Source of the DNA: Orientallactaga sibirica
Taxonomy: Eukaryota; Chordata; Mammalia; Rodentia; Dipodidae
Length of the DNA: 64,000 nucleotides
Assembly (NCBI GenBank): GCA_036365145.1
Contig: JAEOAD010000029.1
Span: 20,507,001-20,571,000, forward strand
Direction of reading: 5' to 3'
The number at the start of each line of letters is the position of its first letter. Within the stretch, counting starts at the first letter, position 1. The position numbers and the translations under genes are program-made. Shown here in pieces: positions 46,300 to 54,984 of this stretch. A model generated the notes under the pieces. It saw only the letters and a program-made list of their open reading frames with translations, searched no databases and was not told the DNA's origin.

Positions 46300-46707
46300 T
46301 ATCCATCCAAATTGAAAAGGAAATAAGGACATCCCACAACAAAAACAGGCTAAAGGAATATAAGACAACTAAGCCAGCTCTACAGATACTTGCAGACTAC
46401 ATTAAAAGGCAGGATCCTACTGTTTGTTGCTTCCAGGAACCTCATTTCTCAATAAAAGATAGACACTGCCTTAGAGGGAAAGGATGGGAAATGGGATTTC
46501 AAGCAAACAGACCTAGGAAACAAGCAGGGGTTGCTATCCTTATATCTGACAGGATAGACTTCAAACCAACATTAGTGAAGAAAGATAAAGAAGTTCACTT
46601 TATACTGATTAAAGGAACACTCCAACAGGAGGGCTGTACAATCCTAAATGTATATTCACCTAACATGGGGGCTCTCAATTTCATCAAACAAACACTATTA
46701 GACTTAA
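46300..46707 (+). pseudogene. L1 ORF2 endonuclease fragment
   Basis: Shows QDPTVCCFQEPHFS (the metal-binding Glu region), GVAILISDRIDFKP and LIKGTLQQEGCTILNVYSPN, all conserved L1 endonuclease blocks, mostly in one open frame from 46491. The first codons of ORF2 are missing or scrambled, and the sequence ends at 46707 before the SDH motif and the reverse transcriptase. Confidence 0.88.
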
Positions 46708-46750
46708 GGTCAGCCTGGGCCAGAGTGAGACCTTACTTTGAAAAACCAAA
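46708..46750 (+). mobile_element. B1 SINE 3' end
   Basis: 'gtcagcctgggccagagtga' 'gaccttactttgaaaaacc' is the last third of B1; its 5' part is absent, so it marks the breakpoint that removed the rest of the L1. Confidence 0.85.
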
Positions 46751-46856
46751 AAAAAAGAAAAGAAAAAAGAAAAGAAAAAAAAAGAAGAAGAAGAAGAAGA
46801 AGAAGAAGAAGAAGAAGAAGAAGAAGAAGAAGAAAAGAAAGAAAAGAAGAAAAGAG
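46751..46856. repeat. (GAA)n / A-rich repeat from a B1 tail
   Basis: Poly(A) with G interruptions grades into about 17 GAA units. Reading frames here are Lys/Arg or Ser runs and are not genes. Confidence 0.95.
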
Positions 46857-46869
46857 AGGTTTCACATTT

Positions 46870-48215
46870 TTTGTCCCTCATTTTCCTTCACTGTCTTCCC
46901 TAATATGTGCCTATATATGTGGTTTGTGACAGTGAGGAAGGCCAGATAAGCATCATGATGAAACACACCTGAAGAATTGGGTCAGATACATAAATTTTGA
47001 GAGGGAAAGTAAATATTATTGTGATTTCTTTTGAAAGAAAAACTAGGAAAATTATTTTAAAAGGCTACAATGATATGGTTCTATGAATTTTGCTGACCTA
47101 GAGATATGCACAGCAAACCAAGCCATACAGAACACGAGAAGGATTTTGAGCTACGGAAGCAGCCACATGGTGAGATAATCCAGCTGTGGTTTAGCACAGA
47201 GCATAATGCTCACCAGAAAACCTGGCAGACACTGAAGAATATGATGTACAGATGTCCTAAAGCTGATGTGGAAAGTACAGCAATAGTCTTAGAATCTGAG
47301 TCTAAAGTCTGTGCCTGCAAGCTGGTGATAAGCAGTGTGATTACATATTTTCAAGGATTTTCCCTGGAAATGGGAGTTAATATTTCTTTGAATTTTCTTG
47401 GTTATTTTTGTTTTTCCAGTTAGATAAATCTCTTTTTGTTCACTTGAGAAAGGTAATTGCAATCAGCAGAATTTCAGCTTTAAATATGTTCATTCCTGTG
47501 GTAAGAAAAGATTCATTGCAAATGGCTTGGAGTGTTACCAAAGTTTCCTGTTCAATGAGTTTTAATTACTCATCTAATTCCAACACATATGATATTCTGC
47601 CACAAACTGAGGAAGGACATTCTCTGGAAGTCCTGATAAATTTTCCTGGCCAGGATTGTGCTATCATTAGACAAAGTGGGCCCACATTTACACAACACAC
47701 AAATAAGGTTCAGCATCATAAGTTCACTTTATTATACCCAAAAGAACCATATGCATTTTTATATAGCTTTTAATTTGATATTTCACACATAGGGAAATTT
47801 ACCAGCAATAAAATGTTGAAAGGCATGGCTTCAGAAGCTGCATTGTGGATAAGATTCATTCTGCACCAACTCATGGTTGCATGTATTAGAGGACTTTTGA
47901 GGTCAGGCCTGTTTATTTGTCATCACTTTTCCTCATCCAGAAATGAAAATGAAAACTTCCTTGTTGCATAGTAATGTTTATTAAGTGTTCCTAATTGACC
48001 ATTTGTGCGTCTTTTGTTTCCTCTACCTTCATTTTGTGTCTTCACTGAGGGTTTAACCCATCAGCAATGAACACACCCAGCCTGCATAGTCAGATAGGCA
48101 ACAAGCATTCTTCAGCACAGTCACTGTGATATTATTCATTTATAGAAATAATGGAAGTAGGAAAATGTATAGGATAAATACACCATAAAGTATTACAAAA
48201 AAAGAATATGAAACT
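46870..48215. other. Unclassified sequence with two overlapping plus-strand frames
   Basis: Frames of 105 codons (47106-47423) and 121 codons (47408-47773) lie next to each other in what looks like unique DNA. Neither shows a recognisable domain, signal or Kozak context that would set it apart, and an ordinary long chance frame is the likeliest explanation; an ancient retrocopy is an alternative. Confidence 0.45.
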
Positions 48216-48220
48216 ACATG

Positions 48221-48520
48221 TGCTGGGGTGATGGCTCAGTGGATAAAATAATTGGTGCACAAACATGAGTAACTGGCTTTGGACCTCCAGTACCCATGTA
48301 AAGTGCTGGTTGTTGTTTCCCATATCTGAAATCACAGCATGCAGAGGCGGAGACAGGGAATCCTTTGGGCTGACTGGCTAGTTTGTCTAGCCAAATCTGT
48401 AAGCTCTAGGTTCAATGAGAAGCCCTGTCTCCAACCATAAGACAGAGAGTAGTATAAGAAGACACCTGACCTAGTTCTCTGGCTTCCATACACAGGAGCT
48501 CACATGTGCTTGTGCAACCA
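48221..48520 (+). mobile_element. B4-like (ID-B1 composite) SINE
   Basis: ID head 'tgctggggtgatggctcagt', then B1-like middle ('agctctaggttcaatgagaa'), and the B4 end 'acacctgacctagttctctg' 'gcttccatacacaggagctc'. Confidence 0.78.
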
Positions 48521-48612
48521 CATATATTCCTCAAATTTTGCATGTATAAAATATAAAAAGTGAACCCTACTGTGTTTTATGAGTTGTTTGGGTTTTGTTG
48601 TTTTGGAGTTGA

Positions 48613-48903
48613 TTTTTGTTTGTTTGTTTGTTTGTTTGTTTGTTTGTTTTTGGAGAGAGACAAAGAGAGACAGAGAGAGAGGGAGAGGAAGAGATAGAGA
48701 TGGATGCTCCAGCAGTCTCTCAGCTGCTGAGAACAAAATGCAGATGTGTGCTCCCCCTTGTGGTCAAGTGCAGCATTGCACCCTTGCATCACTTTGCATC
48801 TGGCTAAATGTGGGACCTGGAGATTTGAACTGCTGGAGATTGGAACCAGCATTCTTAGGCTTAGGAGACAGGCGCCTTAACCGCTAAGCCATCTCTCCAG
48901 CCC
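48613..48903 (-). mobile_element. tRNA-derived SINE, long type
   Basis: (TTTG)n tail, GA-rich tract, 'cagcagtctctcagctgctg', 'catcactttgcatctggcta' and head ending 'catctctccagccc', all in reverse. A duplicated 'ctggagatt' segment sits in the middle. Confidence 0.93.
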
Positions 48904-49112
48904 TGTTTATTTGTTTTTGAGAGAAAGCATGAGAGTGAGAGAGAATTGGCATGCTAGGGCTCACTGAACTCAAACTCCAGATGCATAAACCACCTTGTAT
49001 GCATATGCAATCTTGTATCACCTTGTGTGTCTGGCTTACTTGCAATCTGGAGAGTTGAGTCCTTAGGCTATGCAGGCAATTGCCTTAACAGCTAAGCCAT
49101 TTTTCCAGCCCT
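48904..49112 (-). mobile_element. tRNA-derived SINE, short type, diverged
   Basis: Immediately follows the previous SINE in the same orientation; older, with a duplicated 'accttgtgtgtctggc'-type body and head 'gctaagccatttttccagcc'. Confidence 0.85.
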
Positions 49113-49114
49113 AC

Positions 49115-49330
49115 AAGTATTTTTAAAGACAAAATCTGAGCAATTTTCTGATGTACTATTTCTTATCAAAATATTGAACTTTCATGAAGTTTAGAAAATT
49201 AAAAAATCACAAAGAATACTTGGAAAACAAATATTTCTAAGAGGAAAGATACAACACTTTAATCTCACCACACACACACATAAAAGAGGTACATATGAAA
49301 GAAATTTGCATCTATTGAGTTTTAGTCTTT
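49115..49330. other. Unclassified AT-rich sequence
   Basis: No gene or repeat apart from a short (CA)n near 49269. Confidence 0.5.
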
Positions 49331-49678
49331 GTTGCAGTCAGGTTTTCATTACTTGCAGAATTCACCTGACCAAGAGCATATTTGGGGAAAAGTGGGGTTT
49401 ATTTTGGCTTATAGACTCAAGGGGAAGCTCCATCATGGCAGGGGAAAACGATGGCATGAGCAGAGGGTAGACATCACCCCCTGGCCAACATAAGCTGGAC
49501 AATGGCAACAGGAGAGTGTACTAAACACTGGAAAGGTGACACTGGCTATAACACCCCATAAGCCCACCTCCAACAATACACAGCCTCCAGGAGGCTTTTA
49601 TTTCCCATTGCCATCAACTGGGCAGACTAGCATTCAGAATACTTAAGTTTATGGGGGACACCTGAATCAAACCACCAC
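49331..49678 (+). repeat. Repeat R, copy 2
   Basis: Starts 'gttgcagtcaggttttcatt', contains 'gactcaaggggaagctccat', and ends 'cacctgaatcaaaccaccac'. A 7-base direct repeat 'agtcttt' flanks it (49324-49330 and 49679-49685). It is non-coding, has no A-rich tail and closely resembles the reverse complement of 55390-55735. A non-autonomous DNA transposon with 7-8 base target duplications would fit, but clear terminal inverted repeats are not visible. Confidence 0.7.
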
Positions 49679-49825
49679 AGTCTTTTACATGCTTTTGTCT
49701 TTTCTTTGAGATTCTCTATTCAGTACCTTTTGGCTAAAATCAGGTTTTGTAGGCATTTCTGTCTCATTCCTGATTTTAGAAAATATTTTAATCACTTTCT
49801 GAATAGTTTGACATTTGCAAGTCCT

Positions 49826-49916
49826 ATTTTCCCATGCAACTACTAACTAGGTCTGGCCCTACTAAGCTTCTGAGATCAGATGAGATTGGATATGTTCAGG
49901 GTGGTATGGCCATACA
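49826..49916 (-). pseudogene. 5S ribosomal RNA pseudogene
   Basis: The reverse complement follows 5S rRNA from near its 5' end: complement of 'gttcagggtggtatggccat' (GGCCATACCACCCTGAAC), 'gcttctgagatcagatgaga' (TCTCGTCTGATCTCGGAAGC), 'actaactaggtctggccct' and 'tcccatgcaactactaac'. About 10-15% of bases differ and the last 25 or so bases of the RNA are missing. Too diverged and incomplete to be a working gene; typical of the dispersed 5S retrocopies in mammals. Confidence 0.85.
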
Positions 49917-49929
49917 TGTCAAGTGACTG

Positions 49930-50255
49930 TTCCAATGATATATAATGTTAGTTATATCATAAACCATTTCCATGTATGTTGAATCTGATTCTTATTTCAC
50001 CTTTCTGTCTCATTGTATATTTGATCATTGCTGTATGAGGTGATTGACTTTATGTGTCATTTAACTGATTTAAGGGATATCCAAATAGCTAGTTATTATG
50101 ATCTATTTTCAGTCATTGCATTAACTATGCTGAATGACTCAGTAGATACTGAGTTTAACTCTACTACTGAAAGAGAAAGCCAAGTGGTTTAACATTTGAT
50201 TAAAAGGACAAAAGTTTGTGAAGTCAGTGAAAATAAGATCAGCTTTCGTGTGTGG
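49930..50255. other. Unclassified sequence
   Basis: AT-rich, no gene seen. Confidence 0.5.
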
Positions 50256-50256
50256 G

Positions 50257-50260
<4 letters not shown>

Positions 50261-50299
<39 letters not shown>
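50261..50299. repeat. (GT)n microsatellite
   Basis: About 19 perfect units. Confidence 0.95.
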
Positions 50300-50330
50300 G
50301 GGGAAGCCTGCCTATAAAAAAACTGTGGAG

Positions 50331-50488
50331 GGGCCGGGCGTGGTGGCTCACGCCTTTAATCCCAGCACTCGGGAGGCAAAGGTAGGAGGATCGCCAAGAG
50401 TTCAAGGCCACCCTGAGACTACATAGTGAATTCCAGGTCAGCCTAGGCCAGAGTGAGACCCTACCTCAAAAAAAAAAAAAAAACAAAC
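50331..50488 (+). mobile_element. Young B1 SINE
   Basis: Almost consensus from 'gggccgggcgtggtggctca' to 'gagtgagaccctacctc' with poly(A). Target-site duplication 'aaaaactgtggag' on both sides (ending 50330 and 50502). Confidence 0.97.
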
Positions 50489-50504
50489 AAAAAACTGTGG
50501 AGAA

Positions 50505-51420
50505 GAATTCATTCATGCTTTTTCTTCTGGAGCTGTGATGCCTGCATACCCCTATTGAGGTAAGAACTCCAGGTTCTCCAGCATTTGGCCTCTGGACCTA
50601 ACAGCAGTTCTCCCCAATTCTCTCTGTCCTTCTCCCTTGGACTGGGAGTTATACTGTTTGCTTCTCTGTATCTGAAGCCTTTGCAATTAGACTGAGACAT
50701 GCTTTAGGCTGCCTGGGTCCCTAGCCTGCTGTGGAACTTCTCAGCCTCCATGACTGTATCTCTCAAAAGATATCCTGCTACTTCTGTCCCTTTAGAGAAC
50801 TCTAACTGGGCCAGTACTTGTTTAATTGCAATAAATAATAATTAGATTTGATATTTGTAAGGTATCATTTTCATTTTATTTTTTAAAATGATCTTATCTC
50901 TTTTGGTACTCATTTTTCATATTAATTTTAAGATCTCTTTGCAGCCTTTTATAATTTCTCATTTTAGTAGTTTTTTAACACAAAATTAATTTATAGAAAT
51001 GCTAAGAATAAATGGCATCATTAAATATTTACTATCTTTAGTACAATATAGCATTTTATTTACTTAGGTATCCTTTTGTGGATTTCAGCCATGTTTTAAG
51101 CACTGAATTTTTATGTCACTTCTAATTGTGTTATTAGAATATTCAATACTATGTTGGGTGACATAAAATAATATGTACCTTATATGACACATTCATGCAT
51201 ATATACATATATTTCATATATTAATTCTATATGTATGGTAATTATATAATTGATTTGTTAATGTTATATTTGATTGCTTTTTGTTTAGTAATGTTACCTA
51301 TATTGGCATGAAACTGGCAAATTCTAAACTGCAACTGAGCAATATACACATTCAATAAAAACCAGCACAGAGTATACAAGTGTGGAGATTAAAACAAACA
51401 AATAGTCTTACAAGGCCAAA
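50505..51420. other. Unclassified AT-rich sequence
   Basis: Very AT-rich from 50815; no gene or repeat recognised. Confidence 0.5.
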
Positions 51421-51424
51421 ATCT

Positions 51425-51520
51425 CTAAGGGTGTGTGTTGCTCTACACCCTTAATCCTGTCAGCTAGGAGGTAGAGGATTCTGTTCTGAATTGGGTTCCA
51501 GGTCAGCCTGGATCTGGATC
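51425..51520 (+). mobile_element. Old B1 SINE fragment
   Basis: 'gtgtgtgttgctctacaccc' 'ttaatcctgtcagctaggag' and 'gggttccaggtcagcctgga' follow B1 order. Confidence 0.6.
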
Positions 51521-51524
51521 AGAT

Positions 51525-52305
51525 CCTGCCCCCAATAATGGCAAAAGCAAAAGACAAAGACCCTATAAATCTGTAAGCATTAAAGGCAGCAATATTCAAC
51601 ACTCCGTGTACAGCTTATTTGAAAATGGTAAAGCCAACCAAAAATATGTAACCCATAACCTGCTCTGACATGGAAAGAGAGATTAGCACTTCCAATGCAG
51701 GCCTATGTACCTTTTTCTTTTTGTCAGTCTGTCTCGTTACCTTTTGGTGTGGCTTCCAATCTCACCAATGCTGAGTGCCCACCTCTTTCCCTCTGTGTTG
51801 TGCTGTGGAGCTTGAGCTTGGCTCAGCTGTGCTGGATGCACTGCCACCAGGAGCTGAATGCTGGAGGTTGAAGGTTCTGATATTTGGGAGATGGGAGAGT
51901 TCAGGAAGCCTGTGGTTGCTCACACTGTTCCCCTGTATCTCTTTCAGTAGGTCATCAGACTTTTCTTTAGATTTCTGGGCTCTGCAAGGAGGCTAATGAG
52001 GTTGGAAAGTCCCCTTGTTTGGTCTCTTTTGCTGCTGCTAGCCACGCCTCATGGGTGGTGCCTGGAGCACAGATCCTGGATTGGGGCGCCATGGACTGGA
52101 GCTGCTGTGGATGGGGCCACAAGCTCCTAAATGGGATTCTGGCCATCTCCTGCTTCTCTGCTCTCTCTAAGAAAAACCTATTCTGTACTTTTCAGAAGAA
52201 GAGTGCATTTTGCCGTAGTTTTTCTTAAAACCCTCCCTGGGCTGTTTTGGCATGGCTCCTATGCCTCCATCTTATCTGCAAGTCCTCTCCCTCTGGATTT
52301 TTACC
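51525..52305 (-). mobile_element. L1 5'UTR, antisense copy of the second family
   Basis: Its reverse complement aligns over long stretches with 44188-45000: complement of 'ctcaccaatgctgagtgccc', 'gagattagcacttccaatgc', 'taacccataacctgctctga'. The element's 5' end lies near 52305 ('ctcctatgcctccatcttat' in reverse gives AAGATGG). ORF1 and everything 3' of it are absent. Confidence 0.85.
52019..52228 (+). CDS. Antisense reading frame in an L1 5'UTR (ORF0-like candidate, second copy)
   Basis: A 69-codon frame on the strand opposite to its L1. Its end, SCFSALSKKNLFCTFQKKSA then FCRSFS, matches the end of the 44248-44592 frame with a one-codon gap and the same stop. The N-terminal parts are only loosely similar. 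No known domain; translation is unproven. Confidence 0.3.
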   Translation: MVSFAAASHASWVVPGAQILDWGAMDWSCCGWGHKLLNGILAISCFSALSKKNLFCTFQKKSAFCRSFS

Positions 52306-52439
52306 CTTCAAATAAGAAAAGAGAAGGTTCAGATATTAGTCATAGGAGTCTCATGCAAACTGACAGTTCATATGAAAAACAGCTATATCTTAATCCTAGA
52401 GTATGGATTTCAGAAAATAAAGGAATAGACTGTTATTAT

Positions 52440-52770
52440 TATATTAGTTTCTTTTCCATTGCTATGACAAAAGTAATTAAGGAAGGGTTTATTTCAGCTT
52501 GTAGTTCAAAGGGAAACAGTCCATCACGATGGGAAGGGGCACCGCATCAAGAGTTTGAACAGCTGGTCACATAGCATCCAAAATCTGGAAGGAGGGTGAT
52601 GAGTGCTAATAATGCTCAGCTTACTCTCTCCTTTTTATTCAGTCTGAGCCCCCAGCCCATGGGATGATGCTCTTCTCATTTAGGGTGAGTCTTCCTACCT
52701 TAGTTAACTTAATGTGAAAATTGTCTCACAGACGGGGCCAGTAGTTTGTTTCCATGGTGATTTAACACTC
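52440..52770 (+). repeat. Repeat R-related element, older
   Basis: 'agtttcttttccattgctat' 'gacaaaagtaattaaggaag' 'ggtttatttcagcttgtagt' and later 'cacagacggggccagtagtt' resemble a widespread rodent repeat of the same general kind as R; the shared motif is 'ggtttattt.ggctt' and 'ccatcatg'. Internal part has 'ctgagcccccagcccatggg'. Confidence 0.5.
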
Positions 52771-52774
52771 ATCG

Positions 52775-53130
52775 TGCTGAAAAGATTAATCATCATAGCT
52801 GCTTCTATGAAATTCTTGACTAGTTTTAGGATGTTTGGGTTGAGCAATTTATCCCATAAACTCTAAACTAAGGCTTGCATACAATAGACTCCTACAAAAC
52901 TTGTGTCAGTTAATATTTTTCATATTTATAAGAGAAACATTATCCATTTCAGTCATCTGTAATTTCAGATTTCTCTGAGATTTTTTTAAACACTCCCACC
53001 AATATGAAACACTGACTTTGGCAGTTGACTTAATAAGTGCCAGAATTTATCACACTGATATTCACCATTTTATTAGTGAATAACCATACCTTCATCCAGT
53101 TTCTGTTGGTGCTAGAGACAGTATTTTTAT
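52775..53130. other. Unclassified sequence
   Basis: No gene or repeat recognised. Confidence 0.5.
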
Positions 53131-53132
53131 TT

Positions 53133-53327
53133 TTAAAATATTTTTATTTATTTGCAAGCAGAAAGTGGTAGAGGAGAAACAGACAGAGAGAATGAGTGAA
53201 CCAGGGCCTCCAGCCAGTGCATGTGCCATATTGTACATCTGGCTTTACCTGGTTACAGAGGAATTGAACCTGGGTCTTTAGGCTCTTCGAGGAAGCAGCT
53301 TAGTGGCTGAGCCATCTCTCCAGCCCT
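53133..53327 (-). mobile_element. tRNA-derived SINE, short type
   Basis: (TTTA)n tail, GA-rich, a deletion in the body, 'gaattgaacctgggtcttta' and head 'gagccatctctccagccct'. Confidence 0.9.
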
Positions 53328-53329
53328 GA

Positions 53330-53875
53330 GCACAATATTTTTAAACATTAGTAGGTGTTATTCTATAATATACCTGAAAATCTCACTGGATTAAATGCCC
53401 TTTTGCAGTGTAATAAATGACACTTTCTTTAGCAAGTGACTCATTGTTTTTGTTGTGTATGAATATTGATTCAATTATTTTATATCCATGAAGACATAGA
53501 TTGCACTACTAAACTGACACAGTGGACTGGATGAATCTTTATTTTAGGGTTAGGGTGTAAATCATAGGTTGGCTCACAGGCTTTACTATATGATATCATT
53601 AATAATATATAACCACACATATCTTGGCATTGTGAAATATTCTTTGGGTATCACAAAACCATCCACAATTGACAGTCAGTAAGATTAGTTCTTACATGAC
53701 TTTCCCTTTAAAGTATGACTAACACCCTGATAATTTTTTAATTGGTTAATTTGTTTTTCAATCATTTGGGAGAAAATTAATTAGGAAAAAATGTTGATTT
53801 TATGTCAACAAAGACTAAATCATTGGATTGAATCACTTAAGTATTTGAATGACCCTTGAATTAACTTTAAGAAAC
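53330..53875. other. Unclassified AT-rich sequence
   Basis: No gene or repeat recognised. Confidence 0.5.
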
Positions 53876-53879
53876 AACA

Positions 53880-54072
53880 GTAGGGTGTAGAAATGGCTTA
53901 GCAGTTAAGATGCTTTCCAGCAAAACCAAAAGACTGCAGGTTTGATTCCCCAGTACCCACATAAGCAGATGCACAAGGTGTCCCATGCTTATGGAGTTCA
54001 TTTGCAGTTAGTAAGGCCCTAGGGTCCCCATTGTCTCCCTCTCTCCCTCTGTCTCTTAAGTAAGTAAGTAAG

Positions 54073-54107
<35 letters not shown>

Positions 54108-54110
54108 ATA
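53880..54110 (+). mobile_element. tRNA-derived SINE, short type, with (TAAG)n(TAAA)n tail
   Basis: Head 'gtagaaatggcttagcagtt', B-box-like 'ggtttgattcc', 'gcagatgcacaaggtg' and a tail of about four TAAG and eleven TAAA-type units. Confidence 0.92.
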
Positions 54111-54147
54111 CAAGAAAAGAAATCAAACCATGCAATTTTTATAAAAA

Positions 54148-54300
54148 AGTAATAAGGTGCTGCTTGCAAAGCCTGTTGTCCTGTTTTTTTCCCCCAGTAC
54201 CCACTTAAAGCCAGATGCTCAAACTGGCTCATGCATCTGAAGTTTGTTTGCAGTGGCAAGAGGCTATGGTGAACCCATTCTCTCTCTCCTCTTATAAATG
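54148..54300 (+). mobile_element. tRNA-derived SINE, head truncated
   Basis: Begins at 'gtgctgcttgcaaagcctg' and continues 'agccagatgctcaaactggc', 'catctgaagtttgtttgcag', CT-rich end. Confidence 0.85.
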
Positions 54301-54324
54301 AATAAGAGTATTTGACAAAAATAG

Positions 54325-54477
54325 GACTAGAAAGATGGCTTAGCATTTAAGACACTTGCCTATGAAGCCCAAGGGCCCAGGTCTGATTCCCCAGTATCCA
54401 TGTAAGCCAGATTCATTCTCACCCTCTCTTCCTCTCTCTCCCACTGTATCTCCCCGCTTACAAATAAATAAAATATA
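54325..54477 (+). mobile_element. tRNA-derived SINE with internal deletion
   Basis: Head 'ggactagaaagatggcttag', B-box-like 'ggtctgattcc', 'gtaagccag' then jumps to the CT-rich tail and (AAAT)n. Confidence 0.88.
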
Positions 54478-54694
54478 TTTTAAAATATTCTTATTTATTT
54501 ATTTGAGAAAAATGCAGAGGCAAAGAGAGAAAAAGAGTTAGAAAATGGGCAGGCCAGGGCCTCTAGCCACTGCAAACTAAGTCCAGACACATTTGCCATT
54601 TTATGTATCTGGCTTACATGGGTCCTGGGGAATTGAACCTTAATGCTTTGTATTTGCAGGCAAGCACCTTAACCAATATGTAATCCTGTCAGCC
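54478..54694 (-). mobile_element. tRNA-derived SINE, short type
   Basis: Tail-to-tail with the previous copy: (TTTA)n, GA-rich, 'gccagggcctctagccactg', 'gggtcctggggaattgaacc'; head degraded. Confidence 0.9.
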
Positions 54695-54703
54695 ATATAT
54701 ATG

Positions 54704-54758
<55 letters not shown>
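54694..54758. repeat. (AT)n microsatellite
   Basis: About 30 AT units at the end of the SINE cluster. Confidence 0.95.
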
Positions 54759-54761
<3 letters not shown>

Positions 54762-54984
54762 AATAAATAATAGTTTCGAAGTTATTTTGCTAAAATTAAA
54801 TGATTATTCACAAAATATATCTAAAGCATACCAGTAATGTTTAGGATTCAGATACCTGATTTCATAATTTCATGAAATTTGACATTTAAAATTGGACTAG
54901 AAGTCTGCTCCAAGGGAGAGAATATATATCTGGTACTGAACACCTAGTCAAAAGCCTATTCTAGGGGTGGGGTGGGGTGGGGTT

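Larger units (their letters stand above)
44188..46707 (+). mobile_element. L1 retrotransposon of a second family, 3'-truncated
   Basis: Order: 5'UTR (44188-45470), ORF1 (from ATG 45471 to about 46237), spacer, and the first part of ORF2. The 5'UTR matches, as reverse complement, 51525-52305, and is unrelated to the monomeric one at 25279. The copy ends abruptly inside the endonuclease region, where a B1 3' part begins, so everything downstream was lost by recombination or deletion. Confidence 0.88.

Noticed and set aside
46491..46949. 152-codon frame ending in a poly-Lys run
   Set aside because: It is the L1 endonuclease fragment reading on through a B1 tail and GAA repeat.
54060..54115. Short tandem units that could look like a CRISPR-type array
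   Set aside because: Simple TAAG/TAAA tail of a SINE, with no spacers; the DNA is plainly mammalian.
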